A DNA stretch of 64,000 bases from Paraglaciecola marina. GTDB taxonomy: Bacteria; Pseudomonadota; Gammaproteobacteria; Enterobacterales; Alteromonadaceae. The DNA is taken from NCBI RefSeq assembly GCF_004360155.1, contig NZ_SAIS01000013.1, positions 60,004 through 124,003 of the forward strand, given 5' to 3'. The translations under genes and the position numbers were made by a program. This document shows, in pieces, positions 8,456 through 17,193 of this stretch (its first letter is position 1; each line of letters opens with the position of its first letter). The notes under the pieces were generated by a model. It saw only the letters and a list, made by a program, of their open reading frames with translations. It was not told where the DNA came from and searched no databases.

Positions 8456-9367
8456 TTATTGTATTTTTGTAGATTCGGTCTCTGGACTATCAGCATTTTC
8501 ACGTAATAAGCTTAGTTCTAAACGAGCATATCTATGCTCTACATATTCAAATACGTTAGTGCTTAATGCTAATTTAAAATAATTAGAAGCTACGCCACGA
8601 TTACCGCGAGCCGCATGATATTTACCTAGATAAAAATAAGCCTCACATAAACGATCTGTTAATTGTTGTTGGCTTTCAACTCCGCCAATTAATACGCTAA
8701 GCAATTGATTTTCAGTAATTTTACCAAGATATAGATCAACAATTTGTGTCGCCCAGTTTTGCTGATTGAGGTTTTTGCGCAACTCTGTCAACTCTAAAAG
8801 GGCTTGAGCACTGTCTAATTCGCTGGCAGCTAAGTAACTCCAAATAGCTCTGTAAGGGTCAGTCGCATCTTTGCTATAAAATTTACCGAAATCTTCAACC
8901 GCCAAATCAGGACGACCGCCATAATATAAAGCGATACCGCGATTTAAAAAGGCGAACTCCATTTTTGGATTAATATCTAATGAGGCATCAAACGCCTCAT
9001 AAGCTTGGATAAAATCCATCTGTTGGGTGTAATGCACACCTATCGAATTATAAGCTTCTGCTAAATCAGGTTTTAAACGAAGTGCTTGATTAAAGTCATA
9101 CTGGGCTAAACCAGATAAACCTACGCTGTCGTACAGCACGCCTCTTTGATGTAACAACTGAGCCCTTTGCTCATTTTCTATATCTGTGCTCCCTAAAATG
9201 TGGCTGTAGCGAGCTATAGCCAATTGTGAGCGTTGATTCATAGGAGCTGGCTCAGCCAGCAATAAGTTGCCCATCTGCCCCGAGCCATCCGCAATTGTAG
9301 AGGAGGTATTTGCACAGCTAACGCACAAAATGCTGAAAATAGATAAAACGGCTAATCGGATATACAT
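8456..9367 (-). CDS. nlpI: Lipoprotein NlpI (TPR adaptor)
   Basis: A 303-residue lipoprotein with lipobox LCVSC and a cleavable N-terminus, followed by TPR repeats (about residues 60-190 and 235-280). Stretches such as QRGVLYDSVGLSGLAQYDF, FLNRGIALYYGGRPDLA and VEHRYARLELSLL match E. coli NlpI. In E. coli NlpI is an outer-membrane adaptor that presents peptidoglycan endopeptidases to the protease Prc. Here a HExxH protein gene follows immediately. The usual pnp neighbour is absent, as the upstream gene is a divergent cdd. Confidence 0.9.
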   Translation of the reverse strand: MYIRLAVLSIFSILCVSCANTSSTIADGSGQMGNLLLAEPAPMNQRSQLAIARYSHILGSTDIENEQRAQLLHQRGVLYDSVGLSGLAQYDFNQALRLKPDLAEAYNSIGVHYTQQMDFIQAYEAFDASLDINPKMEFAFLNRGIALYYGGRPDLAVEDFGKFYSKDATDPYRAIWSYLAASELDSAQALLELTELRKNLNQQNWATQIVDLYLGKITENQLLSVLIGGVESQQQLTDRLCEAYFYLGKYHAARGNRGVASNYFKLALSTNVFEYVEHRYARLELSLLRENADSPETESTKIQ

Positions 9368-9600
9368 AATGATTGGGTGATCTTGACCTGAAAAAAGTTA
9401 ATAATTTGACCTATGAAGCTAACAGTAGTTTCACTAAGTCCAATTTAAATAGCAAACAAATTAGATAAATTAAGAGTCTCTTATTTAGTGGTAAAAGTAA
9501 AGTTTCCACTTAGGTACACTAACTAAAGTATCACGGGGCTTGATTCCAACCTAAATAATGTCGCACACTTAGCAGCCGACAATTTTGAGACAAATGTTGA

Positions 9601-10020
9601 ATGACAGCGGCAAACACACAACAAAAACAAAAAGCATTATTTGAGCTTGCTACAAAAGCACAATCTAAAGCCTACACACCTTATTCAAACTTTAAAGTAG
9701 GCGCAGCGATCATTGATGACAAAAATCAACATCATGCATGCTGTAACGTAGAAAACGCCTCTTACCCATTAGGACAATGTGCTGAAGCAGGAGCCATATC
9801 ATCAATGGTGGTGTCTGGCAGTCAAAGCATTAGCGAAATTTTAATCCTAAGCCCAAACGATGACTATTGCCCTCCTTGTGGCGGCTGTCGCCAAAAAATT
9901 GCAGAGTTCGCAAACGAACAAACCCTTGTTCACTTAGCTAAACAAAACGGCGAAGTAAAAACCGTTAACTTCTCTGAATTACTGCCTTTGGCATTTGGGT
10001 TCGAAAAGAAAGAATCCTAA
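9601..10020 (+). CDS. cdd: Cytidine deaminase (homotetrameric type)
   Basis: A 139-residue zinc enzyme converting cytidine or deoxycytidine to uridine in pyrimidine salvage. Zinc ligands C60, C93 and C96 (CAEAGAI and PPCGGC) and catalytic E62 are present, as is the substrate-binding NVENASYP. The short length and three-Cys zinc site fit the small tetrameric class rather than the larger E. coli dimer. The ribosome binding site is weak (GAGAC about 13 bases upstream). It converges with the tetR-type gene only 12 bases downstream. Confidence 0.95.
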   Translation: MTAANTQQKQKALFELATKAQSKAYTPYSNFKVGAAIIDDKNQHHACCNVENASYPLGQCAEAGAISSMVVSGSQSISEILILSPNDDYCPPCGGCRQKIAEFANEQTLVHLAKQNGEVKTVNFSELLPLAFGFEKKES

Positions 10021-10032
10021 AGTAAGACTGAC

Positions 10033-10620
10033 CTAAAACGGATGATGTTTAAATACATCATCCACCATAGTCTCTAAAATAGTGTGGTCATCACACGCTT
10101 TGGCATAGGTGCGCAAGCCCATAGTTTGCACCTGAATATGCCGAGCAAGTTTATGAACATCTTTATTACTATCAACTTCGCCTAACTCTTGGGCTTCTTG
10201 CAGTAATGTTACAAACTCAGCTTCAATTTTAGCCAGCAACCTTTTGGCTTCTTGTAACAAATCGGCATTATCTTCAGTTAACTCACCCATGGTTTTCGCT
10301 AACATACACATTCTGCTGGGTGCGCTATTGGTGTAATCTAACACAGCACTTTTCATAAATAATTTAAGGGCTTTTAAAGGCGAGTCCACGGCTTTCCTAC
10401 AGGCTAGTAATTCCTCTATCCCCATGTCTGCATAACGATTAAGGGCTTCTTTAAACAAACCTTCTTTACTGCCAAAGGTGGCATAAATACTACCTGGGCG
10501 CATATCAATTACATCTTGTAGATTACGCATAGATGTACCATTAAAGCCTTTTTCCCAATATAGCTTAGTGGCGTTATTTACTACCTCTGCTCGGTCAAAT
10601 TTAGCGTTTTTTCTCATCAT
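10033..10620 (-). CDS. TetR-family transcriptional repressor
   Basis: A regulator of about 195 residues. The N-terminal helix-turn-helix spans about residues 8-55 (NNATKLYWEKGFNGTSMRNL ... PGSIYATFGSKEGLFKEAL), with a helical ligand-binding C-terminal domain. The start is ATG 10620 or 10617; GAGAG upstream favours 10617, and an in-frame TTG at 10623 is less likely. It is divergent from the AhpD-like gene across a spacer holding two copies of a palindromic operator, so it very probably represses itself and that gene. The class resembles regulators of electrophile or oxidative stress, but the ligand is unknown. Confidence 0.88.
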   Translation of the reverse strand: MMRKNAKFDRAEVVNNATKLYWEKGFNGTSMRNLQDVIDMRPGSIYATFGSKEGLFKEALNRYADMGIEELLACRKAVDSPLKALKLFMKSAVLDYTNSAPSRMCMLAKTMGELTEDNADLLQEAKRLLAKIEAEFVTLLQEAQELGEVDSNKDVHKLARHIQVQTMGLRTYAKACDDHTILETMVDDVFKHHPF

Positions 10621-10657
10621 CAACTCTCATCAGTAAGTTCATCACCCAATACGAATC

Positions 10658-10708
10658 TGAACGATTGTTCAACTTTAACTTGAACAATCGTTCAAGTACA
10701 GATATATT
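10658..10708 (+). promoter_or_regulatory. Twin TetR operators overlapping a sigma70 promoter
   Basis: Two inverted repeats: TGAACGATTGTTCA at 10658-10671 and TTGAACAATCGTTCAA at 10680-10695, the core of one being the reverse complement of the other. The right copy contains the -35 box TTGAAC (10680-10685), followed after exactly 17 bases by TATATT (10703-10708), which drives the AhpD-like gene. Binding would block that promoter directly. Confidence 0.82.
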
Positions 10709-10777
10709 GTGCCCAACACATAGAAGCCACTTAGCTTCATCCGAACTATGACATTTAATTTTGACTAGGAAATAACC

Positions 10778-11332
10778 ATGAACGATATCAAACTACATAC
10801 AATTGAATCTGCTCCAGAAAAAAGTAAACCTATGCTTGAACAGTCAGTAAAAGACTTTGGCATGTTACCTAACTTGCACGCAGCTATGGCTGAGTCTCCG
10901 CAAATGCTAGAGGGTTATAAAGTACTTCACACATTATTTGGCGAAACATCTTTTGACGCAGAAGAGCTAACAGTTGTATGGCAAACCATTAATGTTGAGC
11001 ACGGTTGTCATTACTGTGTACCAGCACATACTGGTATTGCTCATATGATGAAAGTTAGCCCTGAGCTAACTGAAGCCCTTCGTAACCAAGAAGCTATGCC
11101 AACAGAAAAACTACAGGTATTACAGGACACCACTTTGTTAGTTGTACGTAACCGTGGTGTGTTATCAGAGCAAGAAGTACAAACTTTTTATGACGCAGGT
11201 TATACGTCTGAAAACCTTTTAAATATAGTGTTGGGCCTAGCTCAAAAAGTTATGAGTAACTACACAAACCATTTAGCGAAAACACCAGTTGACGATGCTT
11301 TTGCACAGTTTGCATGGGAAAAGAAAGCCTAA
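10778..11332 (+). CDS. Carboxymuconolactone decarboxylase / AhpD-like protein
   Basis: A 184-residue alkylhydroperoxidase-fold protein. The active-site stretch EHGCHYCVPAHTGIA gives C77-x-x-C80 with H84, the AhpD-type redox-active cysteine pair plus histidine. Such proteins reduce peroxides or support thiol redox cycling; the physiological substrate is unknown. It is transcribed from the promoter covered by the TetR operators and ends in a good terminator, so it forms a one-gene regulon with the divergent repressor. Confidence 0.88.
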   Translation: MNDIKLHTIESAPEKSKPMLEQSVKDFGMLPNLHAAMAESPQMLEGYKVLHTLFGETSFDAEELTVVWQTINVEHGCHYCVPAHTGIAHMMKVSPELTEALRNQEAMPTEKLQVLQDTTLLVVRNRGVLSEQEVQTFYDAGYTSENLLNIVLGLAQKVMSNYTNHLAKTPVDDAFAQFAWEKKA

Positions 11333-11358
11333 GGGTATCTAAACTCAGCACTTCTTAA

Positions 11359-11396
11359 AAAACACCTGCTTTTACAAGTAGGTGTTTTCTTTTTTA
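11359..11396 (+). terminator. Terminator of the AhpD-like gene
   Basis: Stem AAAACACCT/AGGTGTTTT (359-367 with 380-388, in 11 kb) continued by a G-U and three further pairs around a TTAC loop, followed by CTTTTTT. Confidence 0.88.
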
Positions 11397-11423
11397 AAAT
11401 GGGGATTAGCCCAGTATTCAAAC

Positions 11424-11849
11424 CTAAGTATTTAGCTTTTCTAAATTAGCTTTTAGCTTTTGAGACACCACAATAAACTCGTCTATTTTTTCAGGCTCGA
11501 TATCAGTAGACATTACCTTTGCAAGCTCAGTTTCTACCTTAGTAAACTCTTCAATTAGCTCTTTTGCTGAATCTGTTAATGCTAATAACTGACTTCTTTT
11601 GTCTTTTGGATTATCTTTTTTAATGAGCAATTTTTGTAGTACTAACTCTTTTATCAAGCGGTTAATTTGAGCTTTATCACGACCTATAAAATTAGCTAGT
11701 TTCTGCCCGGTACACTCTTCTATATTCGAAATTATTTTTAATGATTTCATATGCATAGGTGACAAATTTTGGTCAATAGCTTTTAACCTTTGACTCATAT
11801 TATTTCGCACAAGATGCATTAAGCTAAACAGCGCCTCGTTTACATTCAC
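11424..11849 (-). CDS. MarR-family transcriptional regulator
   Basis: A 141-residue winged-helix regulator. Recognition-helix region GQKLANFIGRDKAQINRLIKEL and wing KKDNPKDKRSQLLALT are typical of MarR. The start is the GTG at 11849 because AGGAG lies five bases upstream; an in-frame TTG at 11870 precedes that site. It is divergent from a siderophore-interacting protein gene, with a long inverted repeat between them, so autoregulation and control of that gene are likely. The inducer is unknown. Confidence 0.87.
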   Translation of the reverse strand: MNVNEALFSLMHLVRNNMSQRLKAIDQNLSPMHMKSLKIISNIEECTGQKLANFIGRDKAQINRLIKELVLQKLLIKKDNPKDKRSQLLALTDSAKELIEEFTKVETELAKVMSTDIEPEKIDEFIVVSQKLKANLEKLNT

Positions 11850-11879
11850 TGAAACTCCTTGGAAAAACAACCCAACATA

Positions 11880-11921
11880 GTTGACTTTATCATCTTTTTA
11901 TATATAGTAGATAAAGTCAAC
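11880..11921. promoter_or_regulatory. MarR operator and divergent promoter region
   Basis: Perfect 12-bp inverted repeat GTTGACTTTATC (11880-11891) and GATAAAGTCAAC (11910-11921) separated by 18 bases. The left arm contains TTGACT (11881-11886), followed after 16 bases by TATAGT (11903-11908), a good promoter for the rightward gene. A bound regulator would cover both elements. Confidence 0.8.
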
Positions 11922-11971
11922 CATACTTATTTTATTAATGAGTTGCAACTAAATACCAACAGGAGGATGTG

Positions 11972-12703
11972 ATGGGCCCTAAAATGCGAATGACTCAAGT
12001 GTTATCAATTGAAGATTTATCACCCCATATGCGAAGAATCGTATTAACGGGTGACTCACTAGAAGACTTCCCTGTTGATAAAGAAAGCGCTCATGTTAAG
12101 GTCATTTTCCCCAAGCCAGATACCCCAAACAAATCACCTAAACTTGGAATGTATTTAGGATTTAAAAAGTGGATGCGCTCTTACACGGTAAGATATTTCG
12201 ATGCAAAAACCTTAACCCTAACGCTAGACTTTGCAATAAATGACCATCTGGGTTTAGCAACAAATTGGGCTGCCAATGCCAAAGTGAATGACTATTTAGG
12301 CATTGCTGGCCCAGGAGAGGTTAAACATGCAGACTTTCATGCAAATAGACATTTGTTTTTCGGTGACTTAACAGCCCTACCTGCAATAGCAGCAACCTTA
12401 GAAAAACTACCAGAAAATGCGCTAGGACATGCATGGATACAAGTACCCACAGAACAAGATATTCAAACCATTTCTCACCCAACAGGAGTGAATGTGCAGT
12501 GGTTAGTCACTAAAAACAAACTGACTGATGAATTTTTAAAGGCACTACAGGCCCAACCTAAAGACCTAGCCAACACGGCTATTTTTATCGCCCTTGAAGC
12601 CGGTGTAGTTCGTCAATTAAAGACACATCTGAATGAGCACTGCGAATACGATAAATCAAAAATATACGCCAGCGCTTACTGGAATAAAAAACAAAAGTCG
12701 TGA
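11972..12703 (+). CDS. Siderophore-interacting protein / ferric-siderophore reductase (ViuB-like)
   Basis: A 243-residue flavoprotein of the siderophore-interacting family, which reduces ferric siderophores in the cytoplasm using NAD(P)H. The FAD-binding R-x-Y-[ST] motif is seen in MRSYTVRYF (about residue 69), followed by GPGEVK, and the C-terminal NAD(P)H-binding lobe includes LFFGDLTALPAI. The start is ATG 11972, five bases after AGGAGG; a GTG at 11969 is too close. Control by the divergent MarR regulator, rather than by Fur, is suggested by the intergenic palindrome. No siderophore receptor lies nearby. Confidence 0.87.
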   Translation: MGPKMRMTQVLSIEDLSPHMRRIVLTGDSLEDFPVDKESAHVKVIFPKPDTPNKSPKLGMYLGFKKWMRSYTVRYFDAKTLTLTLDFAINDHLGLATNWAANAKVNDYLGIAGPGEVKHADFHANRHLFFGDLTALPAIAATLEKLPENALGHAWIQVPTEQDIQTISHPTGVNVQWLVTKNKLTDEFLKALQAQPKDLANTAIFIALEAGVVRQLKTHLNEHCEYDKSKIYASAYWNKKQKS

Positions 12704-12762
12704 ATGCAGAACATTCTCGGCTTATCAACTGTAGTGCTTGTAATTCTAAGTACTAAAACTAA

Positions 12763-14004
12763 CTAATCGCTATGTAACGCATCAATAGGATTAAGCTGCG
12801 ATGCTTTAATGGCAGGATAAACACCAAACCCTATGCCAACCAATAAGCAGATACCTAAAGATAAAAAGATAGCCGTGATTGACCAGCTCACTGACCAACC
12901 CGAATAAAAGCCAATAATTTCAGATAAAATTAGACCAAAGGCCACACCTAACAAACCGCCTAATACTGAAATCGAAAAGCTCTCTGCAATAAACTGCATC
13001 TTTATATTTTTTTGAGTTGCACCTATGGCTCTTAGTAAACCAATCTCTTTGGTACGCTCTAACACATTAGCAAGCATAATATTCATAATACCAATGCCCC
13101 CAACTAATAAAGAAATGCCTGCAACACAGGCCATCACTATGTTGAATATTTGCTGAGTTTGTTTTTGTTGCGCCAAGAGTGCTGCTGGAATAACAAGTTG
13201 GTAGTCATCAGCACCGCCATGGCGCAATTCAAACAGCTGTGACACTGCTTTAGAGGCAACCACAGGGTCAATGTATTCCGCCACTTTGAGTTTTACTACA
13301 TCTAGTTCACTGGCTAAAATAGGACTACTTAGTTTTTTCAAACTTGTGCTTAAAGGTACAAAAATTCGTGCACTGTCACCGCCTATTTTTACCCCTTGAA
13401 ATTCATCCTTGTCATAAAGCGGATTATTCAATACTCCCACCACCTCTAACCAAAGGTGATTTACTTTAATATACTGCCCAATGGCACTCACATTTGGGAA
13501 TAATTGTTCCGCTGCACTAGCGCCAATAACCGCAGTTTGGGAAACATTATTGTTGTCTTGTGCGGTTAGCACTCTGCCAGTTTCTGCTTGCAAGTTTGAC
13601 AAGCCAAAATGACTACTACTTACTCCAACCACTTTAAGATCTGCGATTTCGTAATCACTGTATAGAGACTGGACTTTCACTAGATGTTGGGCACTGTAAT
13701 CTTCTAGGAATGGCAAGGTTTCCATAGCGGCTTCTACATCAGCCAAAGTTAATCCTTGTGACTCTTGGCGAATTTCTTTTAATTCATCATCAGCAAAAGG
13801 TTTAGCTTCTACAATCAGGTTTCTGAGGCCCATAGAGTCAATCATTTTTAAGGCTTGGCGTTCGGCACCTTCTCCAATATTGAGCATAGCGATCACTGCA
13901 CCAACACCAAAAATCATACCTAGTAGGGTTAACAGAGTACGCAACTTGTGGGAGGCCATCTCAATTAAGGCATCTTTAACTAACAATAAAAAGTTACTAT
14001 TCAT
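12763..14004 (-). CDS. MacB-type ABC transporter permease (FtsX domain)
   Basis: A 413-residue permease with a TM helix at about residues 20-42, a large periplasmic MacB_PCD-like domain (about 45-275) and a C-terminal FtsX domain with three TM helices (about 290-405). NVLERTKEIGLLRAIGATQ is the characteristic coupling-region stretch. It has no ATPase domain, so it pairs with the separate ATPase gene at the start of the same operon. It is the last of five genes and overlaps the preceding adaptor gene by 4 bases. It is a mechanotransmission-type exporter; its substrate is unknown. Confidence 0.9.
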   Translation of the reverse strand: MNSNFLLLVKDALIEMASHKLRTLLTLLGMIFGVGAVIAMLNIGEGAERQALKMIDSMGLRNLIVEAKPFADDELKEIRQESQGLTLADVEAAMETLPFLEDYSAQHLVKVQSLYSDYEIADLKVVGVSSSHFGLSNLQAETGRVLTAQDNNNVSQTAVIGASAAEQLFPNVSAIGQYIKVNHLWLEVVGVLNNPLYDKDEFQGVKIGGDSARIFVPLSTSLKKLSSPILASELDVVKLKVAEYIDPVVASKAVSQLFELRHGGADDYQLVIPAALLAQQKQTQQIFNIVMACVAGISLLVGGIGIMNIMLANVLERTKEIGLLRAIGATQKNIKMQFIAESFSISVLGGLLGVAFGLILSEIIGFYSGWSVSWSITAIFLSLGICLLVGIGFGVYPAIKASQLNPIDALHSD

Positions 14005-15182
14005 ACCGCCTCCGGCACACTGAGAGCAATAATATCACCCGCATCCAAACCATCAATTATTTCCACAAAGTGTAGATTTTTAATGGCGGTTATAACTTTC
14101 TGCCGCACAAACTTGGCTCCCTCTCTCTTGTAAACGTAATTCTCACTTTTTTCATTAAAGATGGCCTGTAATGGGATCGCTATTTTATTTTTTGGCTCAC
14201 TTACATTTATAGATGCAGATACTTTGACACTAGGTTGTAATAGGGGCGACTGCTCCTGAATAGACACTACCAACTCAAAATATTTAGTGGGATTACCGCG
14301 CTTTATGGTCCTAGAAAAGCCCGAGACTGACTGTAGCTGTCCGGTATATTGTTTATCTGGATAAGCATCTAACGTAAGCGTAACGTTTTGCCCTGACTCT
14401 AAATTAATGGCATTTTTATCTAACACAAAGAGCCGTGCCTGCATCTTAGTGAGGTTGGGGATTTTTGCTATTGTGTGTCCAGGGAAGACAGTTTGCCCAA
14501 TACTGGCTTTATCACCTCGCCAGTTTTTTTCATAAACCAACATACCGTCATAAGGAGCAAGTACCTCTAGTTGGGCCAAGGCTGCTTGATGCTGTTGAAA
14601 CTTTTCCTGATGCCCCCCTTTTTTAATATTTAGTACGTCTAAAGCACTTTGGTTACGTTCATCTATACTGCTTTCTTTCCACTCAATAAACTCTTCTTTG
14701 GCCCCCAGATAATCTCGATTGGACAAGGTGTCAATAATTTCTAGTTTGGAATATAACCTTAAATCATCGATTGCAAAGGTATCAACAAAGGTGAACTCTT
14801 TACCTACCAAAGCTTTGTCAGAATTAAGTTCACCTTGCTGCTGCATCTCTTCTGCGTATTGTTGCCGCATATCCATATCTAGCAGCATCATGTCTAGCTC
14901 TTCTTTGCGGCTATCCAGAGAGATTTGTTCTGCATCAAACCTTGCCACAATCTGCCCCTTTGTCACCCAACTATTTTCTTCAGCTAACCAGTCAATAATC
15001 ATAGGGCTACGCCCAGGTGCATTGATACTTTTAGCAATGGCAGCTTCTAGCTCACCATGAGCAGGAATAACAACCGCGAAGGGTTTTTCTTGGACCTCAT
15101 ATACCGGCACACTTAGTTTTTGTTCGCTCGTGCAGCTAACGAGTAGTAATAAAAAGCTCCCTAAACAAGCTAATCTATTCAT
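14001..15182 (-). CDS. HlyD/MacA-type periplasmic adaptor, lipoprotein (third adaptor)
   Basis: A 393-residue membrane-fusion protein. The N-terminus MNRLACLGSFLLLLVSC ends in a lipobox, so it is predicted to be lipid-anchored. A lipoyl-like half (ENSWVTKGQIVARFD), a long helical hairpin (about residues 90-200), the returning lipoyl half (LAPYDGMLVYE), and beta-barrel and membrane-proximal parts follow in order. It overlaps both neighbours by 4 bases. It is one of three different adaptors encoded back to back for one ABC transporter. Confidence 0.88.
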   Translation of the reverse strand: MNRLACLGSFLLLLVSCTSEQKLSVPVYEVQEKPFAVVIPAHGELEAAIAKSINAPGRSPMIIDWLAEENSWVTKGQIVARFDAEQISLDSRKEELDMMLLDMDMRQQYAEEMQQQGELNSDKALVGKEFTFVDTFAIDDLRLYSKLEIIDTLSNRDYLGAKEEFIEWKESSIDERNQSALDVLNIKKGGHQEKFQQHQAALAQLEVLAPYDGMLVYEKNWRGDKASIGQTVFPGHTIAKIPNLTKMQARLFVLDKNAINLESGQNVTLTLDAYPDKQYTGQLQSVSGFSRTIKRGNPTKYFELVVSIQEQSPLLQPSVKVSASINVSEPKNKIAIPLQAIFNEKSENYVYKREGAKFVRQKVITAIKNLHFVEIIDGLDAGDIIALSVPEAV

Positions 15183-16186
15183 GTACCTACCACTTCAATT
15201 TTTGCTTTCATACCGGGGCGCATCACTTCTGGCCTTTGTTCTCCAAGTTCAATTTGTGCATCAAATATCACTTTAGTGTTATTGGCACTTTTTGAATAAA
15301 ACGACTGCCCTAACTTTGAAATAGAGCCTAAATAAGACATTTCTGGGTAAGCCTCAAAAATAACTTTTACGGTTTGCCCTTCACTTAATTTGGCCTTAAC
15401 TGGCTCTGCAAATTCAGCCTTCAAAGCCACCGCATCTAAAGAGGGCAACTGCAACAAACTGCGCCCCATGTAAACTGTTTCGCCTACCGCTGGTTTTTCC
15501 CCTTCCCAATTTTCAAGGTACATTACTAAGCCATCTTTAGGCGCTTTTACGCTAAGCTTACTTATCTCTTGTTGAATATTGTCCACTCTACTTTGCAAGC
15601 CCTTAATGGTGCCCTTTGCAACCTGCACGTTAATTAACATGGCTTTTTCATGGTGAGCTAATTTTTGTTGGGCTTGAGATAGGTTTTCTGTTTGATATTG
15701 AAAATCTGCTTGTTGCTTCAAACGTTCGATTTTTGAACTTGAAGCATCTACTATTTCTGCTTTACGTTTAGCTTTTTGATATTCCATTTTTGCTTCTGCA
15801 AGCTCCAAGATCAGGTCTTGCTTTCTGGCTTCATCTTTTAACTTGTCACTTTCTGATTTTTTAATGGCAGCTTTTAACTTACTTTTTTTGTCAATTAGGT
15901 TCGTTTTTAACTTTTGACCATCAAACACTAAAATAATATCGCCCTTTGCAACCTGCTTATTTTCAGTGGCGATCATTTGAATTTTGTATTGCCACATGCG
16001 CGATACGTTAGGCGGGCCAATGGAGGCATTGTGAAGCGAGATAAGCTCAGCAGACGCTGTTACTTTGGACTCTTCTATTGTTTTTTGAATCACATCGGGC
16101 TCAGAACCACAACCCAACATTATTACGCTTAGAGATAATACCAAACCTTTGATATTGCAAATAATCATACTTAACTTGAGCTTCAT
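15179..16186 (-). CDS. HlyD-type periplasmic adaptor, likely lipoprotein (second adaptor)
   Basis: A 335-residue membrane-fusion protein with a signal sequence ending in VIMLGC, a probable lipobox. It contains a Lys/Glu/Gln-rich alpha-helical hairpin (about residues 80-200) between lipoyl halves (VAKGDIILVFDG; VKAPKDGLVMYLENW), then a beta-barrel domain. It is clearly related to, but strongly diverged from, its two neighbours, so this is old duplication rather than a recent copy. It overlaps the adjacent genes by 4 bases each. Confidence 0.87.
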   Translation of the reverse strand: MKLKLSMIICNIKGLVLSLSVIMLGCGSEPDVIQKTIEESKVTASAELISLHNASIGPPNVSRMWQYKIQMIATENKQVAKGDIILVFDGQKLKTNLIDKKSKLKAAIKKSESDKLKDEARKQDLILELAEAKMEYQKAKRKAEIVDASSSKIERLKQQADFQYQTENLSQAQQKLAHHEKAMLINVQVAKGTIKGLQSRVDNIQQEISKLSVKAPKDGLVMYLENWEGEKPAVGETVYMGRSLLQLPSLDAVALKAEFAEPVKAKLSEGQTVKVIFEAYPEMSYLGSISKLGQSFYSKSANNTKVIFDAQIELGEQRPEVMRPGMKAKIEVVGT

Positions 16187-17193
16187 AATGGTTGCTCCCT
16201 TTGAGCGTCTGAGTGCTGAGCAATGGCCTTAGGTGTCATCTTAACTCTGACGCTCATCCCCGGAAACAACCTTCGTTTGAGCTCATCATCAAACCCTATT
16301 TCTACCCGGTAGTAAGCGCTATCACTCCATTGTGCTTTTTGCTCAGCCTGACTAGAAACAGCTAATACCTTGCCGCTATAGCTCTGTTCAGGATACGCAT
16401 CTAATGTGAGCTTATATTCACTGTTTGTTAAATCAACTCTGGCGGCATCAACTTCATGTAGCCAAGCACTCACTTGATAAGTTGCGGCGGCCTGCACAGT
16501 CAATACATCCCAACTGGCTTGAATATTCATTCCTGTTTCAATTTTTTTTGAAGACCACCTATGCATGGCATGGGTGACAGGGCCAGTCACTAGAGCCTTA
16601 ACACTTAACTTATCTAACTGGCTGATTTGATATGCGATATTTTCTTTTAGTTTGATAATTTCAATTTTCTTTTTACGTACTTCTACTTGTTGCTCTTCCA
16701 AGGCAAGTGCATAACTTTGTTGAGCTTTAATCTTCTCTGTTAGGGCTTTCTCGTATTCAATAACACTTTTACCTTTTTCATAAGCACTCACTTCACCATC
16801 AGGTACAGAAGCTTCAATTCTTGTTTTTTGTACCATAATAGAACTGAGTTTGACTCTGCCTTCGGCTTCTAATACCGCTTGCTCTTGTTCCATCTCTAGC
16901 TGCAATAACTCCAAGGATTGCGTCTCAAGTTTCTCTTGATTTTCTTCTAATTGAGATTCAATTCCCCCTGAGTCAAATACGGCTACTAACTCACCTTTAT
17001 TAACAATACTGCCCTCTTCAGCCATCCACTGAATCTGCACTTGCCAACGATTAGTTTTAGGAGCAGTTACTACCTGATTATCTGAAGACGTAATAATCCC
17101 TGTTAATATTAAAGGCTGTTCACTCCCTGAGACCTGTGCTGTGAATAGTCCCAATAAAATAAAAATAGTCATTTTTACTTTCATTAATATCAA
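16183..17193 (-). CDS. HlyD-type periplasmic adaptor, secreted (first adaptor)
   Basis: A 336-residue membrane-fusion protein with a Sec-type signal peptide (hydrophobic residues about 8-20, then VSGS) and no lipobox, unlike the next two adaptors. The lipoyl half is GSIVNKGELVAVFDSGG, a helical hairpin covers about residues 75-195, then VKALVTGPVTHAMHRW and the beta-barrel. It overlaps the ATPase gene by 4 bases and the next adaptor by 4 bases. Confidence 0.87.
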   Translation of the reverse strand: MILMKVKMTIFILLGLFTAQVSGSEQPLILTGIITSSDNQVVTAPKTNRWQVQIQWMAEEGSIVNKGELVAVFDSGGIESQLEENQEKLETQSLELLQLEMEQEQAVLEAEGRVKLSSIMVQKTRIEASVPDGEVSAYEKGKSVIEYEKALTEKIKAQQSYALALEEQQVEVRKKKIEIIKLKENIAYQISQLDKLSVKALVTGPVTHAMHRWSSKKIETGMNIQASWDVLTVQAAATYQVSAWLHEVDAARVDLTNSEYKLTLDAYPEQSYSGKVLAVSSQAEQKAQWSDSAYYRVEIGFDDELKRRLFPGMSVRVKMTPKAIAQHSDAQREQPL

